The notes: a model not told the origin generated them from the sequence alone. DNA of 64,000 nucleotides from Chelatococcus sp. YT9 (GCF_018398315.1 NZ_JAHBRW010000001.1:2550501-2614500), one strand, 5' to 3'. Shown: positions 1 to 10,649, counted from the first letter of the stretch. Numbers and translations are program-made.

Positions 1-633
1 GAAGGAACTCGTCTTTTCCGCAATGGGGATCAACCTGTCGTCGATCTCGCCGGGCACGGCTCCTTGCGCGGCCAGCACAATGCGCAGAACGCGGCGGCGG
101 CTTTCGCCGTGACACTCGCGCTTGGCCTCGACGCACCAACGATAGCCGGCGCCATCGCCAGCTTTGTCGGGCTGGCCCATCGGATGGAAGAGGTTGGGCG
201 CATCGGTGCGACGCTCTTCATCAATGATTCCAAAGCCACCAACGCCGATTCCACCGAGAAGGCCCTGGCGGCTTTCCCCGGCGGCATTCATTGGATCGTG
301 GGCGGCAAGCCCAAGGAGGGCGGCATCGAGCCCTTGACCGCGTATTTTCCACGCATCGCCCACGCCTATCTCATCGGCGTATCGAGCGACGATTTCGCCG
401 CGACGCTCGATGGCCGGGTGCCGTTCACGCGTTGCGAGACGCTGGAGAATGCGCTCGCCGTTGCCGCCGCGAATGCCGGGCAATCCGCGGACGTGCAGCC
501 CGTGGTGCTTCTCTCCCCGGCCTGCGCCTCCTACGACCAGTTTCCGAATTTTGAGGCGCGCGGCAATCGCTTCCGCGACCTGGTTCTCTCCCTGCCCGGT
601 CTCATCCCGGCCAGCAGCAACAAGGGACATTGA
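1..633 (+). CDS. murD: UDP-N-acetylmuramoyl-L-alanine--D-glutamate ligase, C-terminal part (MurD)
   Basis: This is the 3' part of murD; the frame is open from base 1, so the start lies upstream of the window. MurD is the cytoplasmic ATP-dependent ligase that adds D-Glu to UDP-MurNAc-L-Ala. The 210 visible residues cover the end of the central domain and the C-terminal domain. Recognisable Mur-ligase motifs are LRGQHNAQN, the NDSKATN block, a [11 protein letters not shown] segment and the near-terminal [11 protein letters not shown] followed by FEARG, all typical of MurD rather than MurC, MurE or MurF. The TGA is followed at once by ftsW. Identification is firm; only the N-terminal ATP-binding part is missing. 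Confidence 0.95.
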   Translation, partial: EGTRLFRNGDQPVVDLAGHGSLRGQHNAQNAAAAFAVTLALGLDAPTIAGAIASFVGLAHRMEEVGRIGATLFINDSKATNADSTEKALAAFPGGIHWIVGGKPKEGGIEPLTAYFPRIAHAYLIGVSSDDFAATLDGRVPFTRCETLENALAVAAANAGQSADVQPVVLLSPACASYDQFPNFEARGNRFRDLVLSLPGLIPASSNKGH

Positions 634-635
634 GC

Positions 636-1817
636 ATGACCTCACGCGCTGAACGCACCCTTGTCGGCGAATGGTGGTGGACCGTCGATCGCTCGATCCT
701 GGTCGCGATCGCGGTATTGATGGTGGCCGGTCTCGTGTTCCTCATGGGGGGCGGCCCCCCGGTGGCCGAGCGCCTTGGCCTATCGACGTTCCATTTCGTC
801 AGCCGGCAAATCGTCTATCTGGCGCCTGCCATCGCGCTGATGATCGCGGTCTCGTTTCTGTCGCCGCGCTATGTCAGGCGGGCGGCGCTCCTCGTCTATC
901 TCGGCGGCATCGTCATGGTGATCGCCGCGCTCTATCTCGGGCCGGAAGTGAAGGGCTCGCGTCGCTGGCTCAACCTGGCCGGCATGACCATCCAGCCGTC
1001 GGAGTTTGTGAAGCCGGCGTTTGTTGTTCTTACCGCCTGGCTATTCGCAGAGGGTAGCCGGCGTCGCGATGTGCCCGGCACGCTTCTCGCCATGCTCATC
1101 CTGCCGGTGACGATCGTCCCGCTGATCCTGCAGCCGGATATCGGCCAGACCATGCTGGTCTCCATCGTCTGGGGCTGCCTTTTCTTCACCGCGGGCCTGC
1201 ACATCTTCTGGGTCGCGGGCATCGGCGGCATCGGCCTCTTCGGCTTGTTCGTCGCCTATGAGCTTATCCCCCACGTGCGCGATCGCATCTCGCGCTTTAT
1301 GGACAAGGAAGCCGGCGACACCTTCCAGGTCGATACGGCGCTGGAGGCTTTCGCCCAAGGTGGCTGGCTCGGCAAGGGGCCGGGCGAGGGCACGGTCAAG
1401 CGCATCCTGCCGGACGCCCATACCGACTTCATCTTCGCGGTGACCGCCGAGGAATTCGGCATTCTGATCTGCATTGCGCTGGTTTGCCTGTTCGGCTTCA
1501 TTGTCCTGCGTGGCCTCTATCTCGCGCAACGGAACGAGGAGCCATTCTGCCGCCTTGCCGTCACCGGCCTCGTCACCCTGTTCGGCATCCAGGCCTGCAT
1601 CAACATGATGGTGAATGTGCATCTCATTCCCGCCAAGGGCATGACGCTGCCGTTCATCTCCTACGGCGGGTCCTCGCTGCTGTCGCTCGCCATCGGCATG
1701 GGGTTTCTCATCGCCCTGACCCGGAAGCGCCCCCGCGCTGAGATCCTCGACCGCATCACTCCGAGCCACAGGCCCGCCAATCGGTCCTATGGCAGCAGGA
1801 CGGCCCAGGATGTCTGA
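636..1817 (+). CDS. ftsW: Peptidoglycan glycosyltransferase / division protein FtsW
   Basis: SEDS-family polytopic membrane protein of 393 residues that polymerises septal peptidoglycan from lipid II together with its cognate class B PBP. About ten hydrophobic segments are visible. The family block GKGPGEGTVKRILPDAHTDF, followed by FAVTAEEFG, lies around residues 245-280, and LIPAKGMTLPFISYGGSS near residue 335 is the classic FtsW/RodA signature. I chose ATG 636 because AGGGA sits about 8 bases upstream; a TTG at 630 overlapping the murD stop is the alternative. The position between murD and murG favours FtsW over RodA. The 3' end overlaps murG by 8 bases. Confidence 0.95.
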   Translation: MTSRAERTLVGEWWWTVDRSILVAIAVLMVAGLVFLMGGGPPVAERLGLSTFHFVSRQIVYLAPAIALMIAVSFLSPRYVRRAALLVYLGGIVMVIAALYLGPEVKGSRRWLNLAGMTIQPSEFVKPAFVVLTAWLFAEGSRRRDVPGTLLAMLILPVTIVPLILQPDIGQTMLVSIVWGCLFFTAGLHIFWVAGIGGIGLFGLFVAYELIPHVRDRISRFMDKEAGDTFQVDTALEAFAQGGWLGKGPGEGTVKRILPDAHTDFIFAVTAEEFGILICIALVCLFGFIVLRGLYLAQRNEEPFCRLAVTGLVTLFGIQACINMMVNVHLIPAKGMTLPFISYGGSSLLSLAIGMGFLIALTRKRPRAEILDRITPSHRPANRSYGSRTAQDV

Positions 1818-2958
1818 AACGTCTGTGACGCCACGGCGCGACGCGTCCCTCGTCCTGCTGGCGGCCGGCGGGACGGGCGGGCATCTTTTTCCAGCGCAGG
1901 CGCTTGCGGGGGTTCTGGCGTCACGCGGCATCCGGGTGGAACTCGCGACCGATGAGCGGGCCGCCACTTACGCCGGCGACTTTCCGGCAGAGAAAGTCCA
2001 TGTCATTCCGTCGGCGACGCCCTCGCGGCGATCCGTTCCAGTTGCGCTCAAGGCAGCGCTCACGCTTGCCCGCGGCATCTGGAAGGCGAGGGCGCTCGTG
2101 CGCGAGATCCGGCCTGCCGTCGTGGTAGGCTTCGGTGGCTACCCGTCCGTACCTCCCTTGCTTGGCGCATCCTTCGCCGGCACCCCGACGATCATCCACG
2201 AGCAGAACGCCGTGCTGGGCCGTGCCAACCGCTTTCTGGCACCCCGTGCGACGGCTATCGCCACAGGCTTCACCACGGTGGGCGGGTTGACGGATGGCCT
2301 GAAGGGCAAGGCGACGCAGACCGGTAATCCCATCCGGCCGGCGGTGCTCGAGGCAGCCAAGACGCCTTTCCCACCCCTCGCCGAAGACGGCGTGCTGCAT
2401 TTGCTCGTCACCGGCGGCAGCCAGGGCGCGCGCGTGATGAGCGACATCGTGCCGGCGGCGATCGCAAGGCTGTCGGAAGCGGATCGTAGCCGGCTATCCA
2501 TTGTCCAGCAGGCGCGCGCCGAGGATGCCGTCCGGGTGGAGGAGGCCTATCGCGCGTTGGGCGTCCGGGCTGAGATTGCGCCCTTCTTCAAGGATCTGCC
2601 GGCGCGCATCGCTGACGCCCATCTCGTGATCGGCCGGGCCGGAGCGTCCACGGTGGCCGAACTCGCGATCATCGGACGCCCGTCGATCCTGGTGCCTTTG
2701 CCGGGGGCGCTTGATCAGGACCAGGCGGCGAATGCCGCGACGCTTGGCAAACTGGGCGCTGCAACGGTTATCCTCCAGGAGGCTTTCACCCCCGAGCGCC
2801 TCGCTGCGGAGATTTCGGAGCGCCTTGTTGCGCCCGGACTCTTGACCCAAGCCGCCGAAGCGGCGAAGAGCGCCGGTATCCCTGATTCGGCCGACCGACT
2901 CGCCGACCTCGTCGTCCGCGTTGGCCATATCGATTCCGCATTGGAGACCCGCCCATGA
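1810..2958 (+). CDS. murG: UDP-GlcNAc:lipid I N-acetylglucosaminyltransferase MurG
   Basis: GT28-family glycosyltransferase of 382 residues that converts lipid I to lipid II at the inner face of the membrane. The N-terminal glycine loop [15 protein letters not shown] (about residues 18-32) and the C-terminal donor-site segments TGGSQGARV and [12 protein letters not shown] followed by [12 protein letters not shown] are diagnostic. ATG 1810 has AGGAC nine bases upstream and gives a short overlap with the ftsW stop; an in-frame ATG at 1789 is less likely. The 3' end overlaps murC by ATGA, so the two are probably translationally coupled. Confidence 0.95.
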   Translation: MSETSVTPRRDASLVLLAAGGTGGHLFPAQALAGVLASRGIRVELATDERAATYAGDFPAEKVHVIPSATPSRRSVPVALKAALTLARGIWKARALVREIRPAVVVGFGGYPSVPPLLGASFAGTPTIIHEQNAVLGRANRFLAPRATAIATGFTTVGGLTDGLKGKATQTGNPIRPAVLEAAKTPFPPLAEDGVLHLLVTGGSQGARVMSDIVPAAIARLSEADRSRLSIVQQARAEDAVRVEEAYRALGVRAEIAPFFKDLPARIADAHLVIGRAGASTVAELAIIGRPSILVPLPGALDQDQAANAATLGKLGAATVILQEAFTPERLAAEISERLVAPGLLTQAAEAAKSAGIPDSADRLADLVVRVGHIDSALETRP

Positions 2959-4364
2959 AGTTGCCTCGTGAGCTTGGCCCGATCCATTTCATAGGCATTG
3001 GCGGGATCGGCATGTCCGGGATCGCGGAGGTGCTCCTCAACCTCGGCTACACCGTTCAAGGATCGGACGCTGGCGACAACGCCAATGTGAAGCGGCTGCG
3101 TGACAAGGGCGCGAAGACCTTTCTCGGCCATGCCGCCGACAACCTCGGCGACGCTGAGGTGGTCGTGGTGTCCACCGCCATCCAGCGAGATAATCCCGAG
3201 CTCGCGGCGGCCCGCGAGAAACGGCTGCCGGTCGTGCGGCGGGCGGAGATGCTCGCTGAGCTGATGCGGCTGAAGACCTGCGTGGCGATCGCCGGCACCC
3301 ACGGCAAGACGACGACGACCTCCATCGTCGCAACGCTCCTCGATGCGGGCAATTTCGACCCGACGGTGATCAACGGCGGCATCATCAACGCCTACGGCAC
3401 CAATGCCCGGCTCGGCGCCGGCGATTGGATGGTCGTGGAGGCGGACGAGTCGGACGGCACCTTTCTCAAGCTGCCGGCGGATGTCGCCATCGTCACCAAT
3501 ATCGACGCCGAGCATCTCGATCATTTCAAGACGTTCGACGCGGTGAAGGCGGCTTTCCGCTCCTTCGTCGAGAATATCCCCTTCTACGGCTTTGCCGTGA
3601 TGTGCATTGACCATCCCGTGGTGCAGGATCTTGTCGGTCATATCCAGGATCGCCGCGTCATTACCTATGGCGAGAACCCGCAAGCCGACGTGCGCCTCGT
3701 CATCGACGACCTGACCGGCGGCAAGAGCCAGTTCATCGTGATCATCCGCGATCGCAAGACGGGCGCGAAGGTGGTCATCGACGATCTCGTCATGCCGATG
3801 CCCGGCCATCACAACGCACTCAACGCCACGGCAGCCATCGCGGTGGCCTATGAGCTCGGCATGCCGCCGGAGGCAATCCGCAAGGCGTTGGCTTCGTTCG
3901 GCGGGGTGAAGCGACGCTTCACGCGCACGGGCGAATGGAACGGGGTCACCGTCTTCGACGACTACGGCCATCACCCGGTGGAGATCGCCGCAGTGCTCAA
4001 GGCGGCGCGCGCCTCGACCAAGGGGCAGGTCATCGCCGTCATGCAGCCGCATCGCTATAGCCGGCTTTCGTCGCTCTTCGACGGCTTCTGCACCTGTTTC
4101 AACGACGCGGATGCGGTCATCGTCGCGCCGGTCTATGCCGCCGGCGAGCAGCCAATACCGGGGGCCGATCGAGACAGTCTGGTGGCGGGCATGAAGGCGC
4201 GCGGACACCGCAATGTGCTGGCGCTCCCAGAGCCCGCCGCGCTCGCCGGCATGGTGCGCGAACTCGCCAAGCCCGGTGATTACGTCGTCTGCCTCGGCGC
4301 CGGCACCATCACGGGTTGGGCCTATGCTCTGCCTGACGAACTCGCGGCGGGGGATGCTGCGTGA
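2955..4364 (+). CDS. murC: UDP-N-acetylmuramate--L-alanine ligase MurC
   Basis: Cytoplasmic Mur ligase of 469 residues that adds L-Ala to UDP-MurNAc, the first step of stem peptide assembly. The Rossmann motif [10 protein letters not shown] is near residues 13-22, the ATP-binding GTHGKTTTT is at about 114-122, and the central [11 protein letters not shown] and NIDAEHLDH blocks and the C-terminal VMQPHRYSR are typical MurC. The start ATG overlaps the murG stop as ATGA. It is followed by roughly 300 bases of repeats before murB, the only sizeable break in this otherwise compact cluster. Confidence 0.96.
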   Translation: MKLPRELGPIHFIGIGGIGMSGIAEVLLNLGYTVQGSDAGDNANVKRLRDKGAKTFLGHAADNLGDAEVVVVSTAIQRDNPELAAAREKRLPVVRRAEMLAELMRLKTCVAIAGTHGKTTTTSIVATLLDAGNFDPTVINGGIINAYGTNARLGAGDWMVVEADESDGTFLKLPADVAIVTNIDAEHLDHFKTFDAVKAAFRSFVENIPFYGFAVMCIDHPVVQDLVGHIQDRRVITYGENPQADVRLVIDDLTGGKSQFIVIIRDRKTGAKVVIDDLVMPMPGHHNALNATAAIAVAYELGMPPEAIRKALASFGGVKRRFTRTGEWNGVTVFDDYGHHPVEIAAVLKAARASTKGQVIAVMQPHRYSRLSSLFDGFCTCFNDADAVIVAPVYAAGEQPIPGADRDSLVAGMKARGHRNVLALPEPAALAGMVRELAKPGDYVVCLGAGTITGWAYALPDELAAGDAA

Positions 4365-4383
4365 CGACTGGCCTTCACCCGTC

Positions 4384-4612
4384 ATTCCCCGGCCCGATCC
4401 CTCCCCTCAAGGGGAGGGTGGATCCGAGCGCGGCTCGGAGCCGGGTGGGGGTGGTCCCGACCTTGCTGAAACGCTCCTGCTCCGTAGCCCCGAGCGTCCA
4501 CCTCTCTCCGGCGGGGGCAGGTCGCTCGCGTAGCGAGCGGGGGAGGGGAATCGCGCTCCAACATCTCGGTCCGATGCCCTCACCCTGTTCCTCTCCCCGC
4601 CGGGGAGAGGGA
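4384..4612 (+). repeat. Intergenic palindromic (REP-like) repeat cluster between murC and murB
   Basis: The murC-murB gap is built from short GC-rich palindromes rather than a gene. CCCTCCCCT at 4399-4407 pairs with AGGGGAGGG at 4410-4418 and is followed by a GGTGG...CCGGGTGGGGG module. A GCTCGC/GCGAGC hairpin follows near 4527-4541, and CCTCTCCCC (4590-4598) pairs with GGGGAGAGG (4602-4610). The first module recurs at 58497-58560 and, inverted, at 58712-58775. It looks like a mobile or amplified intergenic repeat, not a terminator, because no T-tract follows any stem. The reading frames across it show no recognisable protein. Confidence 0.7.
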
Positions 4613-4671
4613 ACGAAACCGTCATGGGGCCCTGCCTTGTCGTGGAAGGCTGGAATGAGAGGGGGCACGCC

Positions 4672-5607
4672 ATGACATCCCCTCTCGGTGCACCTTTTCC
4701 TGACATTACCGGCGATCTGAGGGCTATCCAGGGCTTGCGGGGCAAGCTGGAGGCCAATGCGCCGATGGCGCCCTTGTCCTGGTTTCGCACGGGCGGGCCT
4801 GCACAGGTTCTGTTCACGCCAGTCGACGAGGATGATCTGTCGCTGTTTCTGGCGCAGGCCCCGCGCGAATTGCCCCTCGTCGTCATCGGTCTCGGATCCA
4901 ATCTTCTCGTCCGTGACGGCGGGGTGCCGGGCATTGTTATTCGCCTCGGCAAAGGCTTCGGCGAGATCGCGGTGGAGGATGATCACCATGTGCGTGCCGG
5001 CGCGGCTGCGCCTGACGTCAAGGTGGCGCGGGTCGCGGCTGAGGCTGGCATCGACGGGCTCGCTTTCCTCCGCGGTATTCCGGGCGCGATCGGTGGTGCT
5101 CTGCGCATGAACGGCGGCGCCTATGGCGGCGAGACGTCGGATGCGCTGGTCAAGGCGCGTGCGCTCGACCGGACGGGGGCTCGCCACGAATTGACCGCTG
5201 CTGAGATGGGATTTTCCTACCGGCACTGCGATGCGCCAGAGGACTTCATCTTCGTCGAAGGAGTATTCGCCGGCCGTCCCGGCGACCCCGCCGAGATTCT
5301 GGCGCGGATGAATGCGATCACGGAGGCGAGGGCTTCCTCGCAGCCGGTGAATACACGCACTGGCGGATCGACCTTCAAAAATCCTGCTGGCGCCAAGGCC
5401 TGGGAACTCGTCGACCGGGTTGGCGGACGCGGCCTCAAGCAGGGCATGGCGCAGGTTTCAGAGATGCATTGCAACTTCCTCGTCAATCTCGGCGGCGCGA
5501 CGGCGGCCGATATCGAGGGACTGGGCGAGGAACTGCGGCGGCGTGTGCGTGAAACGGCGGGCGTCGAGCTCGAATGGGAAATCAGGCGCATCGGACTGGC
5601 GGTTTAA
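4672..5607 (+). CDS. murB: UDP-N-acetylenolpyruvoylglucosamine reductase MurB
   Basis: FAD-dependent reductase of 311 residues that forms UDP-MurNAc from the enolpyruvyl intermediate using NADPH. The FAD-binding signatures [14 protein letters not shown] and [11 protein letters not shown] lie in the first 85 residues. The [19 protein letters not shown] block is mid-protein, and [10 protein letters not shown] and the [12 protein letters not shown] segment are C-terminal, as in type II MurB enzymes. I chose ATG 4672 because GAGAGGGGG lies about 7 bases upstream; an in-frame ATG at 4624 would add 16 unconserved residues from the repeat region. ddl follows after 26 bases. Confidence 0.95.
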   Translation: MTSPLGAPFPDITGDLRAIQGLRGKLEANAPMAPLSWFRTGGPAQVLFTPVDEDDLSLFLAQAPRELPLVVIGLGSNLLVRDGGVPGIVIRLGKGFGEIAVEDDHHVRAGAAAPDVKVARVAAEAGIDGLAFLRGIPGAIGGALRMNGGAYGGETSDALVKARALDRTGARHELTAAEMGFSYRHCDAPEDFIFVEGVFAGRPGDPAEILARMNAITEARASSQPVNTRTGGSTFKNPAGAKAWELVDRVGGRGLKQGMAQVSEMHCNFLVNLGGATAADIEGLGEELRRRVRETAGVELEWEIRRIGLAV

Positions 5608-5633
5608 GCCTGGCCGGCCAGCGGAGGACAATC

Positions 5634-6557
5634 ATGACGCAGCATGTCGCGGTTTTGATGGGCGGATGGTCGGCCGAGCGGGACGTTTCGCTGTCGTCGG
5701 GCAATGCCTGTGCCGATGCATTGGAAGGCGAGGGCTACCGTGTCACGCGGGTCGATGTCGATCGCGATATCGCGGCAGTCCTGACCAGGCTCAAGCCGGA
5801 CGTGGCCTTCAATGCCCTGCACGGCAAGGTCGGCGAGGACGGCACGATCCAGGGCATTCTGGAGGTCTTGCGCCTTCCCTACACCCATTCCGGCGTGCTT
5901 GCGTCGGCTCTTGCCATGCAGAAGGACAAGGCCAAGCTCATCCTCGCGGCGGCCGGCGTTCCCGTCGCTCAAGGCATCGTGGTTCACCGCCGTGAGGCGG
6001 CGCAGAGACACGTTCTGCCGCCGCCCTATGTGCTGAAACCGGTTAACGAGGGCTCCTCCTTCGGAGTCATCATCGTGCGGGAGGATCGCACCCATCCCCC
6101 ACAGGAATTGTTAAGAGATGATTGGCCCTACAGCGACTATCTCCTGGCCGAGACCTTTGTCGCCGGACGGGAGCTGACCTGCGCCGTGATGGGCGACAAG
6201 GCCTTGGATATCATCGATATCCGGCCTGCCACCGGCGAGTTCTATGACTTCGACGCGAAATATACGAAGGGTGGATCAATTCACGTCCTTCCGGCACAAA
6301 TTAAACCGAATATTTACCAACAGGTTCAACATTTGGCGTTAACGGCGCATCAAGCTCTCGGCTGTCGAGGCGTCAGTCGTGCCGACTTTCGCTATGACGA
6401 CCGCCCCGAGGGGAGGGGAGAACTGGTGTGCCTGGAAGTGAATACCCAACCGGGAATGACGGCGACAAGCCTGGTGCCGGAAGCAGCAGCCTATGCCGGT
6501 TATTCCTTTGGTGAGCTTGTTTCATGGATGGTGAAGGACGCTTCCTGCGATCGTTAG
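5634..6557 (+). CDS. ddl: D-alanine--D-alanine ligase
   Basis: ATP-grasp enzyme of 307 residues that makes the D-Ala-D-Ala dipeptide for the peptidoglycan stem. The N-terminal VLMGGWSAERDVSLSSG, the FNALHGKVGEDGTIQG block, PYTHSGVLASALAMQKD, the ATP-grasp KPVNEGSSFGV and the C-terminal ADFRYDD and LEVNTQPGMT segments are all textbook DdlB features. ATG 5634 has a GGAGGACA ribosome binding site. The 3' end overlaps the chosen ftsQ start by 34 bases. Codons around 6280-6350 are much more AT-rich than the rest of the gene. Confidence 0.95.
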   Translation: MTQHVAVLMGGWSAERDVSLSSGNACADALEGEGYRVTRVDVDRDIAAVLTRLKPDVAFNALHGKVGEDGTIQGILEVLRLPYTHSGVLASALAMQKDKAKLILAAAGVPVAQGIVVHRREAAQRHVLPPPYVLKPVNEGSSFGVIIVREDRTHPPQELLRDDWPYSDYLLAETFVAGRELTCAVMGDKALDIIDIRPATGEFYDFDAKYTKGGSIHVLPAQIKPNIYQQVQHLALTAHQALGCRGVSRADFRYDDRPEGRGELVCLEVNTQPGMTATSLVPEAAAYAGYSFGELVSWMVKDASCDR

Positions 6558-7498
6558 CGATCGCTGCGGAAAAAGGCGTCGCAGCAGGAAGTGTGGCCGG
6601 GAGTAGCAACGTGTCCGCGTCCATCTTTGGTGTGATGAGAGGTAGACGTCGCAGGTCGCGCGCGCGGGATGCTGCCGGGACCTCGCTCGAACAATGCCTG
6701 CCCCGTGGAACGGGCAGCGCGTTGACGCTCGGCTTCCTGGCCGCTGTCAGCATTTATGGCATCGTGCTCGGGGGCCACATGGAAGACTTCCGCCAAGCCT
6801 ACGGCGAGCCGCAGCATGCCGTGGCGCGCGCCCTTGGCTTCGGCATCAACCAGATCAATATCTCCGGCCTGGTCGAACTCTCCCCGACGGAGGTTCTCGG
6901 CGCGGCCGGCATTTCCCCGAAGATCTCGCTAGCGCTGCTCGATGCGGCCGAGGTGCGTCGCCGCCTCGAACTCGTGCCGCTCATCAAGGAAGCTTCGGTC
7001 CGCAAGCTTTATCCCAACGAGTTGTCGATCAGCATCACCGAGCGCCAGCCGCACGCCATTTGGCAGCAGAACGGTGAGCTGTTCGTCATCGCGACGGACG
7101 GCACCGTCATCGACATGCTGAATGATGCGCGGTTCGCGAAGCTCCCGCTCGTCGTCGGTGATCAGGCCAATGTGCAGTCGAAGGACTATCTGAAGCTGCG
7201 CGAGGAAGCCGGGACGCTGAAGTCGCGGATTCGGGCAGGCATTCTGGTCGCCGGGCGGCGCTGGGACCTGAAGCTCGATAACGGGGTCGATATCCGTCTT
7301 CCCGAGGAGGGAGCAGGGGCGGCGCTCACCCGCCTCGCGGCGATGGAGCGCGACCAGCACATCCTGGACAAGGACATTCTGTCTGTCGACATGCGCATGG
7401 GCGACCGGCTGGTGGTGCGCCTGAGCGAAGAGGCGGCACAGACCCGAGCCGACCGGCTCAATAAGAAACCAAACAAGCAGAAGGGGCCGGAGATATGA
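6524..7498 (+). CDS. ftsQ: Cell division protein FtsQ
   Basis: Bitopic inner-membrane divisome protein of 324 residues that links early and late division proteins. There is a basic cytoplasmic tail (RGRRRRSRAR near residue 39), one membrane segment at about 65-84, then a POTRA-like region beginning INQINISGLVELSPTEVLGAAG and a SVRKLYPNELSISITERQPHAIWQ block typical of FtsQ. The start is uncertain: ATG 6524 lies inside ddl with GGTGAG eight bases upstream, while ATG 6635 would give a shorter tail. The 3' end overlaps ftsA by ATGA. Confidence 0.9.
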   Translation: MDGEGRFLRSLAIAAEKGVAAGSVAGSSNVSASIFGVMRGRRRRSRARDAAGTSLEQCLPRGTGSALTLGFLAAVSIYGIVLGGHMEDFRQAYGEPQHAVARALGFGINQINISGLVELSPTEVLGAAGISPKISLALLDAAEVRRRLELVPLIKEASVRKLYPNELSISITERQPHAIWQQNGELFVIATDGTVIDMLNDARFAKLPLVVGDQANVQSKDYLKLREEAGTLKSRIRAGILVAGRRWDLKLDNGVDIRLPEEGAGAALTRLAAMERDQHILDKDILSVDMRMGDRLVVRLSEEAAQTRADRLNKKPNKQKGPEI

Positions 7499-8832
7499 GC
7501 TTCAGCAACGGTCTCACACCTCGGCTGAAGCCGCTGTCGGCTCGCAAAAGCGCCATCCTGTCCGTGCTCGACGTGGGTACGAGCAAGGTGGTTTGCCTCA
7601 TCGCGCAGCTCAACCCGGTCTCGGAAGGTGAAGCACTTCGGGGCCGCACGCATCTCGCGCGCGTTCTCGGCATCGGACACCAGCGTTCACTCGGCCTGAA
7701 GGGCGGCATCATTGTCGACCTCGAGGCCGCGGAACGTTCGATCCGTCAGGCGGTGGACGCCGCCGAACGGATGGCGAAGGTCGAGGTGCGTTCCGTTCTC
7801 GTCAATTTGACCGGCGGCCGGACGGGCTCCCAGAGCTACGCCGCGAATGTCGGCGTGCGATCCGGCTCCGTTTCGAACGGCGACATTCACCGGGTGCTCG
7901 ATGCCGCGAGCGCCTACAGCGTTCGTCCCGGCCGTGCCGTGCTGCATGCTTTGCCGACCGGCTTTTCCCTCGATGGCCAGACCGGCATTCTCGATCCCGC
8001 CGGGATGATCGGCCAGAATCTCGGCGTCGACATGCATGTCGTGACCGCGGACAGCGCTGCGGCCCGCAATCTGATGCTTGCCGTCGAGCGGTGCCATCTT
8101 GATGTCGAGGCCATCATCTCGACGCCTTACGCCGCTGGCCTTTCGGCTCTCGTGGACGACGAGGCGGAGATCGGCGCGACGCTGATCGACATGGGCGGCG
8201 GCACGACCTCTGTCGGCGTCTTCGCCGGCGGGCATCTCGTGCATGTGGATGCCCTGGCTGTCGGCGGCCACCACGTGACCATGGATATCGCGCGCGGACT
8301 GTCTACGCGCGTCGCCGTCGCTGAGCGTCTGAAGACGCTCTACGGCGCGGCCATCTCCTCACCTTCGGATGAGCGGGAAATTATTTCTGTCCCGCAGGTA
8401 GACGAAGAAGAGCGCGATGTTGCTAATCATATGCCAAAGTCTAGTCTAGTGCGAATCATCAAGCCACGCGTCGAGGAAATACTTGAGCTGGTGCGTGATC
8501 GATTGCGGCGTGCAGGCTTTGCGGCGGGGGCGGGCCGTCGCGTGGTTCTCACGGGCGGGGCGAGCCAGCTCACCGGCATGCCGGAGATGGCGCGCCGTAT
8601 CCTCGGCAGTGACAAAGGAGCGGCCCAGGTGCGTATCGGCCGGCCGCTCGGAGTGAAGGGGTTGCCCGAAGCGGCGAAGGGGCCGGCCTTCTCCGTGGGG
8701 ATTGGCCTTCTGGTCTACCCGCAGGTGGCCCATGTGGAACATTTCGAGCCGAACACCGGGGGGGTGTACCTCGGCACAGGCACGGATGGGTATTTGGCGC
8801 GTATGGGGCGGTGGATCAAAGATAGTTTCTGA
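7495..8832 (+). CDS. ftsA: Cell division protein FtsA
   Basis: Actin-fold ATPase of 445 residues that tethers FtsZ to the membrane. The phosphate-1 loop [13 protein letters not shown] is near residues 24-37, SHS2/1C-domain sequence follows, and the second phosphate region [16 protein letters not shown] and the adenosine-site [13 protein letters not shown] are clear. The C-terminal GRWIKDSF is an amphipathic membrane-targeting tail. The start overlaps the ftsQ stop as ATGA. A patch at about 8380-8460 uses AT-rich, locally rare codons. ftsZ follows after 107 bases. Confidence 0.96.
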   Translation: MSFSNGLTPRLKPLSARKSAILSVLDVGTSKVVCLIAQLNPVSEGEALRGRTHLARVLGIGHQRSLGLKGGIIVDLEAAERSIRQAVDAAERMAKVEVRSVLVNLTGGRTGSQSYAANVGVRSGSVSNGDIHRVLDAASAYSVRPGRAVLHALPTGFSLDGQTGILDPAGMIGQNLGVDMHVVTADSAAARNLMLAVERCHLDVEAIISTPYAAGLSALVDDEAEIGATLIDMGGGTTSVGVFAGGHLVHVDALAVGGHHVTMDIARGLSTRVAVAERLKTLYGAAISSPSDEREIISVPQVDEEERDVANHMPKSSLVRIIKPRVEEILELVRDRLRRAGFAAGAGRRVVLTGGASQLTGMPEMARRILGSDKGAAQVRIGRPLGVKGLPEAAKGPAFSVGIGLLVYPQVAHVEHFEPNTGGVYLGTGTDGYLARMGRWIKDSF

Positions 8833-8939
8833 CCGCCAACAGTTTTGACCGAAGGCGGTGCGGCGGCCGCCAAGAGGTCCGGGACAGGCACGGAGAGGCG
8901 CACAGCCGAGCGCCGTTCAGTACAAGAAGAGGCCACGAC

Positions 8940-10643
8940 ATGGCGATCAATCTGCAAGCCCCGGACATCCGGGAACTCAAGCCGCATATCACGGTGCTCG
9001 GCGTCGGCGGCGCGGGTGGCAACGCGGTCAACAACATGATCGATTCCGGATTGATGGGAGTCGAGTTCTGTGTTGCGAACACCGACGCCCAGGCGTTGTC
9101 GAGCTCGCATTGCGAACGCATCATCCAGATGGGCCTTGAAGTCACGCAGGGCCTCGGCGCCGGCTCACAGCCGGAAATCGGCCGCGCAGCAGCCGAGGAG
9201 GTGATCGACGAGATCCGCGATCAGTTGTCCGGCGCGCACATGGTGTTCATTACCGCCGGCATGGGCGGCGGCACCGGCACCGGCGCGGCCCCCGTCATCG
9301 CCCGGGCTGCCCGCGACATGGGCATTCTGACGGTCGGCGTCGTCACCAAGCCTTTCCAGTTCGAAGGCATGCGCCGCATGAAAGTGGCGGAAGCCGGCAT
9401 CGTCGAGCTGCAGCAGGCCGTCGATACCCTGATCGTCATCCCGAACCAGAACCTCTTCCGGGTCGCCAACGAGCGCACCACTTTCGCCGACGCCTTCGCG
9501 ATGGCCGATCAGGTGCTCTACTCGGGTGTCGCCTGCATCACCGACCTGATGGTCAAGGAAGGGCTCATCAACCTCGACTTCGCCGACGTGCGCGCCATCA
9601 TGCGCGGCATGGGCAAAGCGATGATGGGCACGGGCGAGGCTTCCGGCGAGCGCCGCGCCATCACGGCCGCCGAGGCCGCGATCGCCAACCCGCTTCTCGA
9701 CGATGTCTCGATGCGCGGGGCCCGCGGCCTCCTCATCTCGATCACCGGCGGCAACGACCTCACGCTCTATGAGGTTGATGAAGCCGCGACCCGCATCCGC
9801 GAGGAAGTGGACCACGAGGCCAACATCATCCTCGGTGCCACCTTCGACGGCAGCCTCGATGGCGTGATTCGCGTGTCCGTGGTCGCCACGGGCATCGACC
9901 ATGCGCTGCTCGAAGGCGCGCAGGATCCGTCCATCACCGAGCAGCGCATCGCCGAAGTCGCGGAGCGCCTGCGCACGGAAGCGCGCCAGCGTGTGACCCC
10001 GGCGATTCCGGCGGCGCCCCAGGCGGCTGCCCCGCTGCCAGAGCCGGCCTTCGTGCCCCCGGTGGCTGTGGAACCCGCGCCGCAGGCCCCTGCCGCGGTG
10101 GTGCATCGCGATGTAACGATCGAGCCGGCCCAGCCGCGCCCAGCCATGGTGGCCCAGCCGGCCGCCGCGCCGGCTCCGGTGGAAGCCGCGCCGCATCCGC
10201 AGCACTTCATTCCGCCGCAGGCCGAGCGGGCGACGATTCGCCCGACCCGCATGCCGCGCGTCGATGAGCTGCCGCTGCCGGCCCAGAACCAGATCCGCGC
10301 CACGCGTGGTGAACCGGACAACCGCGCGGCCGCCGCCGACACGAAGCGCATGACGCTGTTGCAGCGTCTCGCCTCGGTGGGCCTTGGCCGCAAGGAAGAG
10401 CCGCAGCCTGAGCCGCGTCAGCAACGCCAGGCGCCGCCGGCGGGCTACCAGCAGCAGGCTCCGGCGCAGCCGTCGGCGACCCACGCCGAATACGGGCGGC
10501 GCCCGGCGCCGACCCAGGCTCCTCAGGGATACCGCCCGGCCCAGGGCAATCTCGATCAGCACGGCCGCGCCCCTGCGCAGCCGCGCCCGATGGAAGATGA
10601 TCAGCTGGAGATTCCCGCTTTCCTGCGGCGCCAAGCCAATTGA
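8940..10643 (+). CDS. ftsZ: Cell division protein FtsZ
   Basis: Tubulin-like GTPase of 567 residues that forms the Z ring. [13 protein letters not shown] (about 21-33), the tubulin signature GGGTGTG (109-115) and the T7-loop region [11 protein letters not shown] are intact. The globular domain ends near residue 330. It is followed by a linker of about 220 residues very rich in Pro, Ala and Gln, and by the C-terminal peptide [10 protein letters not shown] that binds FtsA and other partners. The long linker is usual for alphaproteobacteria. The protein ends just before a hairpin at 10650-10696. Confidence 0.98.
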   Translation: MAINLQAPDIRELKPHITVLGVGGAGGNAVNNMIDSGLMGVEFCVANTDAQALSSSHCERIIQMGLEVTQGLGAGSQPEIGRAAAEEVIDEIRDQLSGAHMVFITAGMGGGTGTGAAPVIARAARDMGILTVGVVTKPFQFEGMRRMKVAEAGIVELQQAVDTLIVIPNQNLFRVANERTTFADAFAMADQVLYSGVACITDLMVKEGLINLDFADVRAIMRGMGKAMMGTGEASGERRAITAAEAAIANPLLDDVSMRGARGLLISITGGNDLTLYEVDEAATRIREEVDHEANIILGATFDGSLDGVIRVSVVATGIDHALLEGAQDPSITEQRIAEVAERLRTEARQRVTPAIPAAPQAAAPLPEPAFVPPVAVEPAPQAPAAVVHRDVTIEPAQPRPAMVAQPAAAPAPVEAAPHPQHFIPPQAERATIRPTRMPRVDELPLPAQNQIRATRGEPDNRAAAADTKRMTLLQRLASVGLGRKEEPQPEPRQQRQAPPAGYQQQAPAQPSATHAEYGRRPAPTQAPQGYRPAQGNLDQHGRAPAQPRPMEDDQLEIPAFLRRQAN

Positions 10644-10649
10644 TCGCTG

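Noticed and set aside
2715-4385. Minus-strand frame of 556 codons opposite murC
   Set aside because: It lies exactly antisense to murC and murG, has no recognisable motif and its codon pattern is the complement of the real gene; long open antisense frames are expected in GC-rich DNA.
4361-4675. Frames through the murC-murB gap
   Set aside because: Their translations are the Pro/Gly/Ser/Arg patterns of the palindromic repeats, not protein.
9165-10634. Minus-strand frame of 489 codons opposite ftsZ
   Set aside because: Antisense to a certain gene; Arg/Gly-rich translation without a family signature.
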